Part shown: positions 14,314 through 22,978 of the stretch, piece after piece
Layout: each line of letters begins with the position of its first letter
How positions within the stretch are numbered: position 1 is the first letter of the stretch
IMG/VR virus record: IMGVR_UViG_3300020172_003736
Span: 1-42,501 of that record
DNA length: 42,501 bases
Reading direction: 5' to 3' (one strand)
Origin: a virus
Notes under the pieces: model-generated
The model's database searches: none
Seen by the model: only the letters and a program-made list of their open reading frames with translations
Told to the model about the DNA's origin: nothing
Position numbers and translations under genes: made by a program

Positions 14314-14511
14314 TTATGGGATGCAATTCATTTGAACAGTGCCGTCATCACCGACAAGCAAACCAACAATTGTGCCATCAGCTTTAACGCCTGCCACGGT
14401 GATAAGCGTTTGATTTGAGTTTGATGGATATGCTTTGCCTGCCGCGTATGCGATCAGTGGGACAAGCAAAAACTGAAGAATAAAAACAAAAATCCTTTTT
14501 AATTTTTTCAT
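14314..14511 (-). CDS. Short secreted paralogue of the fibre N-terminus
   Basis: 65 residues: a signal peptide (about 1-23, ending PLIAYA), then AGKAYPSNSNQTLITVAGV, which matches the start of the 916-aa protein almost residue for residue (AGKAYPSNSNQTL, AGV.ADGT..GLLV). It stops after QMNCIP. It is either a real short secreted protein or the remnant of a duplicated fibre gene. A start codon and an intact frame are present, and it ends ten bases before the large gene. Confidence 0.65.
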   Translation of the reverse strand: MKKLKRIFVFILQFLLVPLIAYAAGKAYPSNSNQTLITVAGVKADGTIVGLLVGDDGTVQMNCIP

Positions 14512-14513
14512 AA

Positions 14514-15956
14514 TTAAAATGCTCCGCCAGCAGGTGAATATGGACTTGAAAGGGCAAAATTGAACCGATAGGTTCTGAGTGAATCGTTCCCGTCGTCGAT
14601 AAAAGCAACCTCATTACCGTTTAATGCCGCCAATGCTGGAGCACCAGCTCCTGGAGTTGCTATAGAGTTACCAACCAACTCCCACGTTGCACCATCAAAA
14701 CTACACATTCGTATCACGTCAGTTTGGTCGTCAAAAAATACAATGTCTTTGCTGTTTAAAGCTGCAATTGCAACAGCACCAGTAGAAGCAATAGAAAGGC
14801 CAGCTCCGACCAACGACCATGCTGCACCATTCCAGTCGTAGACTCTGAGTGAGTCGTTTCCCGAGTCAAAAAATGCAACTCTTGTACTGCTTAAAGCTGC
14901 AAGAGCTGGGTTGCCAATCGTTGATATTGAAAGCCCTGCTCCGACTTGCGCCCACGTTGCACCATTAAAACTATAAACTCTTAAAGAATCATTTGTATTA
15001 TCAAAAAACGCAACATCTGTACTATTTAAAGCTGCAAGTGCTGGAGTTCCAACTGTTGCAATCGCAAGGCCAGCTCCGACCAACGACCATGCTGCACCAT
15101 TCCAGTCGTAGGCTCTGAGTGAGTCGTTCGTGCTATCTACAAATGCAACTCTTGTACTGCTTAAAGCTGCAAGAGCTGGGTTCCCAACCGTTGCAATCGC
15201 AAGGCCAGCTCCGACCAACGCGTATGCTGCACCATCAAATCTATATGTTCGAAGTGAATCGTTCGTGCTGTCGATAAACGCAACATCTGTACTATTTAAA
15301 GCTGCAAGTGCTGGAGTTCCAACCGTTGCAATCGCAAGGCCAGCTCCGATAAGTTCGGGCCTTGTCCAATTTATAACCATCTCCGTGCTTCCAAGTTTTA
15401 TTTCTCGAAACAAATGCTCTGTTTTTGTAATAAAATTTTGAAGATTTGCACCACTTCGACGAAAAACGACAAGTTCAAGATGAGCCTCATCAGCAGTTAA
15501 AGATGCTTCATCGACAATGACATATTCACCAGCAGCAAGCGTGCCGTATGTTCCTGCAGTCAAAGTTTCATCGGTTGTAGCTGTCGATTTTTTCACAAGC
15601 AAAACTTGCCCATCACCAATTGTCAAAGGTGAGTCTGCAGAATCAATTCTATTTATATAAACCGTATCTTCTTCACGAAAATGAATTTCAATATCATCTG
15701 CAAATGAGATGCTACCTCCAAGCCAATTGATGTTTGAATCTGATCGAATAAAATTTGTTTTAACCTGTTCTGATCCTTGGTTTCTAAAAAAGTTCAACCA
15801 TGTGTAAATTGCATAAAGTAACCAATTCAAAAATTCAAAAGGCGGCTTTTCTTCTGATAAAAAACCAACGTCTTTTTTTGCATCACTTGGCTCGGATGTA
15901 TATGATGCAGGGTTTGTATCTGCCCATCTCGGTAAATTTTGGGGTGCTTCTGCCAT
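14514..15956 (-). CDS. Tail fibre protein with six 45-residue repeats (probable beta-propeller)
   Basis: 480 residues from the ATG at 15956 (AAGGAATA upstream). The N-terminal 60 residues (LPRWADTN..., then EKPPFEFLNWLLYAIYTWLNFF) are a known phage fibre attachment pattern, expected to dock on the DUF2612 or baseplate end. Residues about 203-470 are six repeats of 45 residues with the core LVGAGLAIATVG-PALAAL-ST-VAF-DS-NDSLR-Y-(F/W)(D/N)GA, which suggests a beta-propeller or similar receptor-binding head. No signal peptide. It is translated directly after the DUF2612 gene. Confidence 0.85.
   Translation of the reverse strand: MAEAPQNLPRWADTNPASYTSEPSDAKKDVGFLSEEKPPFEFLNWLLYAIYTWLNFFRNQGSEQVKTNFIRSDSNINWLGGSISFADDIEIHFREEDTVYINRIDSADSPLTIGDGQVLLVKKSTATTDETLTAGTYGTLAAGEYVIVDEASLTADEAHLELVVFRRSGANLQNFITKTEHLFREIKLGSTEMVINWTRPELIGAGLAIATVGTPALAALNSTDVAFIDSTNDSLRTYRFDGAAYALVGAGLAIATVGNPALAALSSTRVAFVDSTNDSLRAYDWNGAAWSLVGAGLAIATVGTPALAALNSTDVAFFDNTNDSLRVYSFNGATWAQVGAGLSISTIGNPALAALSSTRVAFFDSGNDSLRVYDWNGAAWSLVGAGLSIASTGAVAIAALNSKDIVFFDDQTDVIRMCSFDGATWELVGNSIATPGAGAPALAALNGNEVAFIDDGNDSLRTYRFNFALSSPYSPAGGAF
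14547..15350 (-). repeat. Six tandem 135-bp coding repeats
   Basis: The period is 135 bp (45 codons). Repeats 1 and 3 share PALAALNSTDVAF, while 2 and 4 share PALAALSSTRVAF with a (D)WNGAA(W)SL end. This gives a 270-bp higher-order unit and suggests duplication of two-blade pieces. Repeats 5 and 6 are more diverged. Confidence 0.85.
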
Positions 15957-15966
15957 AAAATATTCC

Positions 15967-16548
15967 TTAAACCAAACTTGAGAGTTTACCGCCCAATGAC
16001 AAATCTGCCAAAGTGCCAAACCCTAAAGCGTTAATGTCGCCAGCAAATCCAAAAGCTTCATCGTCATCGAACCAGCCAACATAATCAAGCCGCACACCGA
16101 CACACAAAACCTCTTGGCAAAACGTTTTAATGTCGTCAGTGTTAAGTGCTGAAATATCTAGGTTTGCCATGATCGCACAAGCACCGCCGCCGATATTCAT
16201 GTAATGACTGCGCGTGCTTCCAGTCAGTAAATTAAAAATTGCAATCAAATCTTCTCGAGTCCCATTGCTTACGTTTTGCCCAATTTTTGCATAAATATAG
16301 TTTTCATAGTCTTCATCTGACCGGCCCTGTCTTTCTGCACCAACAATTTTGCCAACTCGATCAAGCTGCACTCCGATTGCGTCGCCTAAATAAGTCCCAT
16401 GAATAACCTGATAAGCTGCGGTTTCAATATCCTGCAATTGGTTCACAATTGCCGTGATTAAGCCCTCGATTTTGACCTTGCCCTTGAATTGATCAGTCAA
16501 ACGATCAATCGCTTGTGCCGCGTGGTTTGTAGTTTCTACAATTTGCAT
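15967..16548 (-). CDS. DUF2612-type baseplate protein
   Basis: 193 residues. The run IVNQLQDIETAAYQVIHGTYLGDAIGVQLDRVGKIVGAERQGRSDEDY is the DUF2612 signature (a region before the fibre, functionally comparable to P2 gpI), with YIYAKIGQNVSNGT and YVGWFDDDEAFGFAGD following. It should link the baseplate wedge J protein to the fibre. The ATG at 16548 overlaps the J stop by one base (TAATG), so translation is coupled. Confidence 0.85.
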   Translation of the reverse strand: MQIVETTNHAAQAIDRLTDQFKGKVKIEGLITAIVNQLQDIETAAYQVIHGTYLGDAIGVQLDRVGKIVGAERQGRSDEDYENYIYAKIGQNVSNGTREDLIAIFNLLTGSTRSHYMNIGGGACAIMANLDISALNTDDIKTFCQEVLCVGVRLDYVGWFDDDEAFGFAGDINALGFGTLADLSLGGKLSSLV

Positions 16549-18332
16549 TAGCTTAACACCGTAATCACAACGCGTGATGAATCCCATGCACTGATTTGAT
16601 TTGACTCAATGGCAATGTTATCATCTGAGTGTGATGTTGTTTTTATTTCAGTACTTGCTTGGCTTGCGCCGTTTGCAACTTCGACGTCATGCAATACCGC
16701 CGGGACACCAGCGGTTTGACTTGTGATTGTAATTTCTCGCGTGCCTGTTACTGTTGCCGTGACAATCAATGATTCGCTTTGTAGCTGTGCCGCAAGTGCC
16801 GTCATTGTGGCCGCATGGCTTGTGGCATAGGTAACAGTCGAAGTGCCTGCAACACCTGAAAGCATATAAGAAACGACGTTGCTTGCGACAAGATCAGCGT
16901 CAAAAGTTAAAGTTTGCACAAGCGCTGTGCTTGCGGTTGAAATTCTTATGTCGTAATCAGTAATCCCAATTACACCGCCTGTTTGAGATAGAGCACCAGC
17001 TATTGAAAGAGTTCCAAAAACAATTGCGTCATCACCAATAGAAAAATTTTCTTCAGCATAATCAACAATTTGAGTTTTCAAACTTGCTGGGCCGCTTGCA
17101 TCTGGAAAATCTGTGTTTGTGCGCAAATCAACTTCAAGATAAACATCGATCTCAGTTGGACGTGAAAATTTAATATCTTCTGAAAACCCTTGAGAATCTT
17201 CAAGTGAAACTGTGGTGCTTCCGTAGTATGTAATTCCTGCTGGAAAGTTTTCGTTTAACTCGTTTGAAATATCTTCGTCAGTTCCACCCAGAACAACAAC
17301 TTCGCAAGAGTGAGGCGGGCGACCACTTGAATCTGTTGTGTCATCTCTATTTGTATAAACAACGCAAGCAGCAACATCATCTAGAGCAAGAATTTTTTGA
17401 CGAATGCCGACTTTTGTTGATTTGCCAAATGCTGCAAGTGAAGCCTCGCGGCGAATTCTCAACTCTGAATCTGTTTCAATGTCTGAGCCAACGGTCGCGT
17501 CAAGTGAGTTTGTGACTGAATTCAACCCGCTTACCGGCGTGTCAATTACTGTCAACGAACCTGCTGCGGCTTCAAGAGCGCCGGCCACAAGTGCCGTGCA
17601 TTCAATGTCAACGTTAGGCAAAACGCCTTGTGTTGTTTCAGCGACTGAGATTGAGACCGAGACTGCCGAAAGCTCAAGCGTGTTGTCTACTGTGGTTAAA
17701 AGCTCTTGGTCTTGCTCACCATCTGAGCCTGTGAATGTAACAACAAATCCAGTTGAGAAATTGCCTGTTACCGTAACCGCCGAAAGGCTCGGAAGGCCGT
17801 TCAATTCGCTTTCAACCGTTGCCGCATTGTCACTATAAAGAATTGCGTTTGTTTCGTCTCCGTCAAACACAAGCTTAAACTCGCCACCATCTGGTACTGA
17901 ATCAAAAGTAATTGTTTGAACTTCGTCAACGCCATTGCCGATTATAGCGGCTGCATCTGTCCCGAATTGAACGTCTGGATTTCCATCGACTGAAAAAATT
18001 GTATCTTCTGGAACTGTTGTTCCGTTTGTGCCGTAAACCGTGACTGTTGCTGTTGAATACGTGGCCTCAAGTCGTGTAAATCCTGTAAGAGCAACAATTT
18101 TATCTAGCAAAACCCCTTCGGCTGAATCGGGATCATACATATTATAAAGCGACTCTAAAACTTCCCAAACCAAAGTTTCGCGTTCTGAAATAATTGCTTT
18201 TATTTTACCAAGCAAACCAGTTTCAAGCGTGTTGACGCCGTTTCCAAGATATGTGCGCAAATCAGCAACCAACTCGGCCTTCACCTCATCGTACGTCTTA
18301 ATCGTCAGTCCTGTTGTGCTAAGTCCTGCCAT
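16548..18332 (-). CDS. Baseplate J-like protein
   Basis: 594 residues. The N-terminus (LTIKTYDEVKAELVADLRTYLG, NMYDPDSAEGVLLDKIVALTGFTRLEAT) and the body (DSELRIRREASLA, GKSTKVGIRQKILALDDVAACVV) are J/gp6-type wedge protein. Two extra domains interrupt it: about 136-222 (VQTITFDSVPDGGEFKLVFDG) and about 471-566 (VQTLTFDADLVASN). The second splits the ordinary J C-terminus between TDYDIRIS and DDNIAIESNQISAWD. It forms the baseplate wedges around the hub. Confidence 0.9.
   Translation of the reverse strand: MAGLSTTGLTIKTYDEVKAELVADLRTYLGNGVNTLETGLLGKIKAIISERETLVWEVLESLYNMYDPDSAEGVLLDKIVALTGFTRLEATYSTATVTVYGTNGTTVPEDTIFSVDGNPDVQFGTDAAAIIGNGVDEVQTITFDSVPDGGEFKLVFDGDETNAILYSDNAATVESELNGLPSLSAVTVTGNFSTGFVVTFTGSDGEQDQELLTTVDNTLELSAVSVSISVAETTQGVLPNVDIECTALVAGALEAAAGSLTVIDTPVSGLNSVTNSLDATVGSDIETDSELRIRREASLAAFGKSTKVGIRQKILALDDVAACVVYTNRDDTTDSSGRPPHSCEVVVLGGTDEDISNELNENFPAGITYYGSTTVSLEDSQGFSEDIKFSRPTEIDVYLEVDLRTNTDFPDASGPASLKTQIVDYAEENFSIGDDAIVFGTLSIAGALSQTGGVIGITDYDIRISTASTALVQTLTFDADLVASNVVSYMLSGVAGTSTVTYATSHAATMTALAAQLQSESLIVTATVTGTREITITSQTAGVPAVLHDVEVANGASQASTEIKTTSHSDDNIAIESNQISAWDSSRVVITVLS
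16635..16922 (-). other. Inserted domain in baseplate J (copy A of a shared virion domain)
   Basis: Residues about 471-566: VQTLTFDADLVASN, then TYATSHAATMTALAAQLQ, then VTATVTGTREITITSQTAG and GASQAS. Similar segments lie in the sheath and the cement protein. The DNA at 16805-16832 matches 28781-28808 of the cement gene in 27 of 28 positions. Confidence 0.85.
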
Positions 18333-18335
18333 TTT

Positions 18336-18686
18336 TTAAAGCTCTCTCACTATTGTAAAATCAATAAATCCATCATTAGTTAAAATTTCAGACGAAACGC
18401 TCAATGTGTCATTTTCATACTCAAAATCTAAACTTAAAATCTCAATCACACCCTGCGTTTCGACAATCTCATTCATAAAAACATTTTGAATTTGTGTGTA
18501 ATTTGGATTTGCCACAAAAACTTCTTCGAAATATGGAAAACCAATTTCAGTATCAAACGCCCATTCACCTTGGATATCACCAAACTTGTTTTTTAAATGT
18601 TGTTCAATAGCCTCTACTCCCTCGGTCAATTCGAGATCGTATGAGGACAAATCAAGATCGCCAGTGCTATCAAGTTTTAAATCCAT
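18336..18686 (-). CDS. gp25/gpW-like baseplate wedge protein
   Basis: 116 residues: DLDLSSYDLELTEGVEAIEQHLKNKFGDIQGEWAFD followed by GFPYFEEVF, the layout of the T4 gp25/P2 W and DUF2634-like family. These proteins bridge sheath and wedge. It lies three bases before J and overlaps the preceding gene by one base. Confidence 0.85.
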   Translation of the reverse strand: MDLKLDSTGDLDLSSYDLELTEGVEAIEQHLKNKFGDIQGEWAFDTEIGFPYFEEVFVANPNYTQIQNVFMNEIVETQGVIEILSLDFEYENDTLSVSSEILTNDGFIDFTIVREL

Positions 18687-18916
18687 TAGATAATTGACAA
18701 ATTATGGGTATCGAGTCTCGAATCCGTTCCCGTTGCTTTTGCGTTTGTTTGTATGTGAGTGACGATCGCTGAGGCTATTGCTCCGTAGAGAAGCGCGTCA
18801 TATTGAGCTTTTGTGAGTCCAACTCTGTGATCGTTGGGATATGCTGTAAAATCTGGCATTGCAGCATTTATCGCTGCGACAATCTCATTTTTGAGATTCG
18901 TTGCATTCATTGCCAT
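18686..18916 (-). CDS. Small baseplate-region protein
   Basis: 76 residues: NLKNEIVAAINAAMPDFTAYPND, then KAQYDALLYGAIASAIVTHIQTNAKATGTDSR. Genes of this size and pattern are common between spike and wedge genes of phages, with no known function. GGAGG precedes the ATG at 18916. Confidence 0.7.
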   Translation of the reverse strand: MAMNATNLKNEIVAAINAAMPDFTAYPNDHRVGLTKAQYDALLYGAIASAIVTHIQTNAKATGTDSRLDTHNLSII

Positions 18917-18941
18917 CTATAGCCTCCTTATTTTAAACCCT

Positions 18942-19631
18942 TTAGTCTTTCTTTTCAACAAAAGTTTCGAGCTTCGCCAATATTTCTGCGAATTCAAAAT
19001 GCCTTAGTGGTTGCGGGCCTGTCGATCCAAGAACAACAGCCTCACTTCCCGCGATTGCTTTCACAAATCTATAAAGCAACCTTATCAATTCGTCGGTTTG
19101 GTTGATGACTTGGAACTTTCCATTTTGTTTTATTCTGATCTCTGTTTTTTTTCCGCTGCGTGTGTTCTTGATGATTATATCTTGATCATTGTTCAAATCG
19201 GCTTTGTTGCTGTAGGGGAACAAGCCAGCCACCGCATAAGCATCAGATAAATGGTGTTTTCGCACATCTTCAGGGTCTACCGTGCCGCCTGTTTGCATCC
19301 ATTTGTCGATTGATCGCTCTGTAAAGTGCAGCATCACATAATCACCAACCTGAATTGGCATGGCAATGATTGCGGCACTTGTGCGCTGAAACATAACCGG
19401 AACTTTTGGTATTTTTGGCATCTCCAAAATGCGACCGTCAGGGAACTTCTTTTTAAGCACCGGAACACAATCAACCGTCGGTCCTTCTTTATCATAAGCC
19501 ACAACTCGTGCCGGAAAGCATGTGTGTGTGTCTAAAAGCTTGGCATCAACCGCGGCCTTTATAACGCTTGTCAGATCAAAGTCTTCTTCGCCGCTTTCCT
19601 GCGGTTCTTTTGTGAAAAGAAAATTTGGCAT
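18942..19631 (-). CDS. Baseplate spike protein (Gp138 N-terminal domain)
   Basis: 229 residues. HTCFPARVVAYDKEGPTVDCVPVLKKKFPDGR followed by VPVMFQRTSAAIIAMPIQVGDYVMLHFTERSIDKW matches the Gp138 OB-fold used by myophage membrane-piercing spikes. KHHLSDAYAVAGLFP is also typical. A strand-rich part (IIIKNTRSGKKTEIRIKQNG) follows. No metal-binding HxH tip is evident. It overlaps the hub gene by one base. Confidence 0.85.
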   Translation of the reverse strand: MPNFLFTKEPQESGEEDFDLTSVIKAAVDAKLLDTHTCFPARVVAYDKEGPTVDCVPVLKKKFPDGRILEMPKIPKVPVMFQRTSAAIIAMPIQVGDYVMLHFTERSIDKWMQTGGTVDPEDVRKHHLSDAYAVAGLFPYSNKADLNNDQDIIIKNTRSGKKTEIRIKQNGKFQVINQTDELIRLLYRFVKAIAGSEAVVLGSTGPQPLRHFEFAEILAKLETFVEKKD

Positions 19632-20428
19632 TATTTTGAAGCCTCACAAATTGAATAAAATGGGCCTTCTTCGCTGTCGCCATCTTGTAAAACTGTTAGA
19701 ATTTTATAGACCCCATTGACACGATCGCTTGTGATTTTGACCCGCCTTCCCGGGGTTAAACGAGGCTGCAAAAGGCTTTTAAACTCAATTCCATTTTTTG
19801 TTTTTGACGGGCTTTCAATCAATCCTGAATTTTGGTCCAATTCAATAATAGTGTCTAAAGTAAACCCTGACTTTGGCATGATTTGAATTGTTTCATTTTG
19901 TACTGACCATTCTAGGTTGCTTTTTTCACAAAGTTCGTCGATCGCGTCTCTTGCCATACCTGAATAGCAATAGCCCTTTTTGTAACGCGTTGTCGGAATA
20001 CCTGAAATGCTACCGCGTGCAAATCCTGACTCGTTTATTAGATCGTCAAAAATATATTGAATTGATGTGTCGGGTGGAAAGCTTTTGTTAAAAATTGAAG
20101 TGCGAAAAGCGTTGTCACCGTCACGAACTTCAATTTTTGTTTCCCAATCAACATCCTGCTTTTTTTCAACAACCTTTGTGATATTTCCTGCGGCAATAAC
20201 CTCGCTTGTATCTCTATATCCAGCCAGCAAAACGATTCTCGTGCTTTGTTGAGCAACAAGACTTCTGTTTTCTTCATTCATGTTTAGAATGGTGATTTCG
20301 CCATTGTTCAAAGATGATTTATTTGTTTTTTTTATTTTGAATTGAACGCGCAACTTTGTAATGAGCTTAGGCGTGCCAAGCTGAGGGATAATTTGGACGG
20401 CAACTTGTCTTGAAAATAAATCTGTCAT
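19631..20428 (-). CDS. Baseplate hub protein (gp27/gpD-like)
   Basis: 265 residues. Position (after the plug, before the spike) and pattern (LRVQFKIKKTNKSSLNNGEITILNMN, IVLLAGYRDTSEVIAAGNITKV, MARDAIDELCEKSNLEWSVQNETIQIMP, SGLIESPSKTKNGIEFKSLLQPRLTPG) fit the hub family of Mu-like and related myophages. It anchors the spike to the tube. It overlaps both neighbours by 1-4 bases. Confidence 0.8.
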   Translation of the reverse strand: MTDLFSRQVAVQIIPQLGTPKLITKLRVQFKIKKTNKSSLNNGEITILNMNEENRSLVAQQSTRIVLLAGYRDTSEVIAAGNITKVVEKKQDVDWETKIEVRDGDNAFRTSIFNKSFPPDTSIQYIFDDLINESGFARGSISGIPTTRYKKGYCYSGMARDAIDELCEKSNLEWSVQNETIQIMPKSGFTLDTIIELDQNSGLIESPSKTKNGIEFKSLLQPRLTPGRRVKITSDRVNGVYKILTVLQDGDSEEGPFYSICEASK

Positions 20429-20754
20429 GCTGCTTTCTCATACAAAAGAACACATCTGTCGCCAAGTTCATCAAACCCGCACTCTTCGTCAGTTCCAGAA
20501 GTATCAAACAAAATCATTGTGCCTTGTGGCATTGAATTACTTTTATATTTTTTTATGACGTTTGTGTTCACCATCAGCGGGATACTCATATTTATTTCAT
20601 TCTCATCCGCGTCAAAAATGTCCATCACCCACAATTCAATCCTTGTGTTCCAACGAAACCTCAAAATAAAATCGACTCCATCAAGCGTTGTTGTGAATTT
20701 AAATCTTGAAAGCCCTGTGCTAGAGTCTGCTGGTATTTTTTGAATATCTGCCAT
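20425..20754 (-). CDS. Baseplate plug-like protein
   Basis: 109 residues, strand-rich: FKFTTTLDGVDFILRFRWNTRIELWVMDIFDADENEI, then a SIPLMVNTNVIKKY segment and LGDRCVLLYEKA. This pattern resembles small baseplate plug proteins encoded between Dit-like and hub genes. The assignment is from pattern and position only. Confidence 0.7.
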   Translation of the reverse strand: MADIQKIPADSSTGLSRFKFTTTLDGVDFILRFRWNTRIELWVMDIFDADENEINMSIPLMVNTNVIKKYKSNSMPQGTMILFDTSGTDEECGFDELGDRCVLLYEKAA

Positions 20755-20756
20755 TT

Positions 20757-21401
20757 TTACCTGAAGAGATTAAATAGTGTTTTTGCGTATGAGTTATTTA
20801 CCTTCGAGCTTGGTGACGTACTCAACGGTTGGTTTTCTGGTATTGTATCGGTTTTCAAGTTGCCAAGATTTTGTGTTGTTTGCCCTGTTTTATTCACACT
20901 GGTTGCAAGCCTATCGGATTGAACATCCAAAACCTTTGACCCAACTTTTACAATTTGAGTCAGGCTAGCCGTGAAGTGAATCGCGTTTGCTGTTGCTGCA
21001 CTTCGATCAACCGTGATTTCTTCAAGAATCATATTCTTGTAAACTTTCAAGTTTGTTATGACGCTGAAGGTTTCTCGCTTATTTCTAAGATCAACAAGCT
21101 TGTTGAATGCGTCAATTGAACGCTTTGATTTTCCGATAATTGTTGAAACAAAATCACGAACGTTTAAATTTGGATTCCTAATTAGGCCAAACACGCTTGG
21201 AGTGTCTGAAATAACACCTTTGATTTTTAACTCGAAAGGCAAAAGGCGAACGTGATCCGTGACGTCAACGCCATCTTCAACAGGGTTTCTTGTTGCAACA
21301 GCTTTTGCCGAATGGGTTTCTTCAACGGAGGCGTCAATAATGATGTTCCCGATTTCAGTTCTTTTGCTGCCAAATAAAATATTTAATACTGATCCTGCCA
21401 T
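20757..21401 (-). CDS. Dit-like baseplate protein
   Basis: 214 residues, starting MAGSVLNILFGSKRTEIGNI. The sequence DASVEETHSAKAVATRNPVEDGVDVTDHVRLLPFELKIKGVISD is characteristic of Dit-like N-terminal domains at the tube end. The last 60 residues are polar and low in complexity. It lies between the tape measure and the plug protein, as expected for the first ring of the baseplate. Confidence 0.8.
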   Translation of the reverse strand: MAGSVLNILFGSKRTEIGNIIIDASVEETHSAKAVATRNPVEDGVDVTDHVRLLPFELKIKGVISDTPSVFGLIRNPNLNVRDFVSTIIGKSKRSIDAFNKLVDLRNKRETFSVITNLKVYKNMILEEITVDRSAATANAIHFTASLTQIVKVGSKVLDVQSDRLATSVNKTGQTTQNLGNLKTDTIPENQPLSTSPSSKVNNSYAKTLFNLFR

Positions 21402-21404
21402 TTA

Positions 21405-22976
21405 TCACACCCCAGCCGTTTCAAGATCGCGCTTAGTATTTCTAAACATACGTGAAGCTTCATCACGAATTTTTTCAGAAATTTTATTTGCGATATCCAT
21501 TCCACCTTCTGTGCCATTCATGTTGACATTGATTTCTGGCTTGAATTCAATATTTTGCTCAACGGTATTGCCACCAACCTTATTTGCTGTCGGCACAGTG
21601 CTTTTGATCGCGCTTAAAGCTCCAAAATTTGAAAAGCCACTTGCAAAGTTTGCAACTTTTCCAATGGTCTCCATTTTTGAAGCGATAAATGAAAACGTGT
21701 CAAATAACGCATTTGTTATGGATTCTTTAATGTAAGAGCTGATTTCTGTGAATAGCGTCACAAAAAATGTTTTAATTTTTGTAATCGCCGTTTGAGATAA
21801 ATCAAAGGCACTTGCAAAAAATGTGTTAACGGTTTCGTTTTTACCCTCAAATATTCTAAGCAATTCTTGCATACTAATAATGATGTTTGTAATCTCAACG
21901 CCAAATCGCGAATAAGATTTTTTTAAATCATCAGCATTTTTTATCATGAATTCAGAATTTCCACCGCTTAACCCTGTGTGCAAATCTTGAATTGTTAAAG
22001 CTACAGTGCCAATGGCCGCCGCCAATAAAGTCCAAGGTAAAATTGCGCTGCCAGTCAAAAACAAAGTCACAGTTTTGATCAGTCCGAACAATGGCAACAA
22101 AGCATTAAAAATATTTATCAACCCACCTATGGCCCACGCGCTCGCTAGGCCACCAAGCAAGTAAGATAGAGTTCTGACATTTCGAATCAAAAATCTAATT
22201 GCATCAACAAACTTTTCTGCATATTCTCTGATTTTTATTTTTATGAATTCTTTATTCACTTTCGCCCAAGCGATTGTGTCGTGCATGATGTCGTTAAAAA
22301 GAGGCATCAATTCTTCAGCCAAAGTGATTTTAAGCCCAAGAATAAAGGTTTTCATGCGCAACATCGAGTCGTTAAAATCTTCACTCGTACGGGCAAAATC
22401 TTCACTGATTATCGCGCCAAGGTCTTGCAATTCAAGTCCCTGATTCTTTATTGATTCAGAACCTTCATTCAATAAATTGATAAGTTGTGCGCCAGATTTC
22501 CCGAATAGCTGTTGAGCAATGGCTGTTTTTTCATAACCGTTTTTCATGCCCTTAAACCTATCGGCTATTTTTAGGAATGCGTCGTTTGTATCTTTGAAAT
22601 TTTTTGGGTCGAGCTTTAAAGTCTCAAAGGCTTTCAAAGCCTCGCCAGTTCCTAACTTTGAATCGAGAAGATTACGCGAAAATCTTGTGATGCCGTTTCG
22701 GAACGTCTCAATATTTGTGCCAGCAAGCTCTGCCGCGTATGAGTATTTTTGCAAATCTGCAATTGACAAACCGATGCGTGCTGAATTTTTTGCAAGCTCA
22801 TCGCCCATGTCCGAAATGTGTTTTGTTAAATAGAAAAGACTAGCACCAAATGCAGAAATTACGCCAACCGCAACAGTCATGGAGTTTCTGACCGAGCTGA
22901 TTTGACCCTCAAAGCTTTTCAACTTTGAAGAATCAACATTGAAACCTAGTTTTGTGACTAGCTCGCGGACTTCCAT
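21405..22976 (-). CDS. Tail tape measure protein
   Basis: 523 residues. The N-terminal pattern FNVDSSKLKSFEGQISSVRNSM, then AKNSARIGLSIADLQKYSYAAELAGTNIETF and KTAIAQQLFGKSGAQLINLL is typical of tape measures, with hydrophobic segments at about 32-50 and 275-330. The protein runs inside the tube and sets its length. At about 1.5 angstrom per residue it predicts a tail near 75-80 nm, short for a myophage. Its start is three bases after the frameshifted chaperone stop. Confidence 0.88.
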   Translation of the reverse strand: MEVRELVTKLGFNVDSSKLKSFEGQISSVRNSMTVAVGVISAFGASLFYLTKHISDMGDELAKNSARIGLSIADLQKYSYAAELAGTNIETFRNGITRFSRNLLDSKLGTGEALKAFETLKLDPKNFKDTNDAFLKIADRFKGMKNGYEKTAIAQQLFGKSGAQLINLLNEGSESIKNQGLELQDLGAIISEDFARTSEDFNDSMLRMKTFILGLKITLAEELMPLFNDIMHDTIAWAKVNKEFIKIKIREYAEKFVDAIRFLIRNVRTLSYLLGGLASAWAIGGLINIFNALLPLFGLIKTVTLFLTGSAILPWTLLAAAIGTVALTIQDLHTGLSGGNSEFMIKNADDLKKSYSRFGVEITNIIISMQELLRIFEGKNETVNTFFASAFDLSQTAITKIKTFFVTLFTEISSYIKESITNALFDTFSFIASKMETIGKVANFASGFSNFGALSAIKSTVPTANKVGGNTVEQNIEFKPEINVNMNGTEGGMDIANKISEKIRDEASRMFRNTKRDLETAGV

Positions 22977-22978
22977 TT

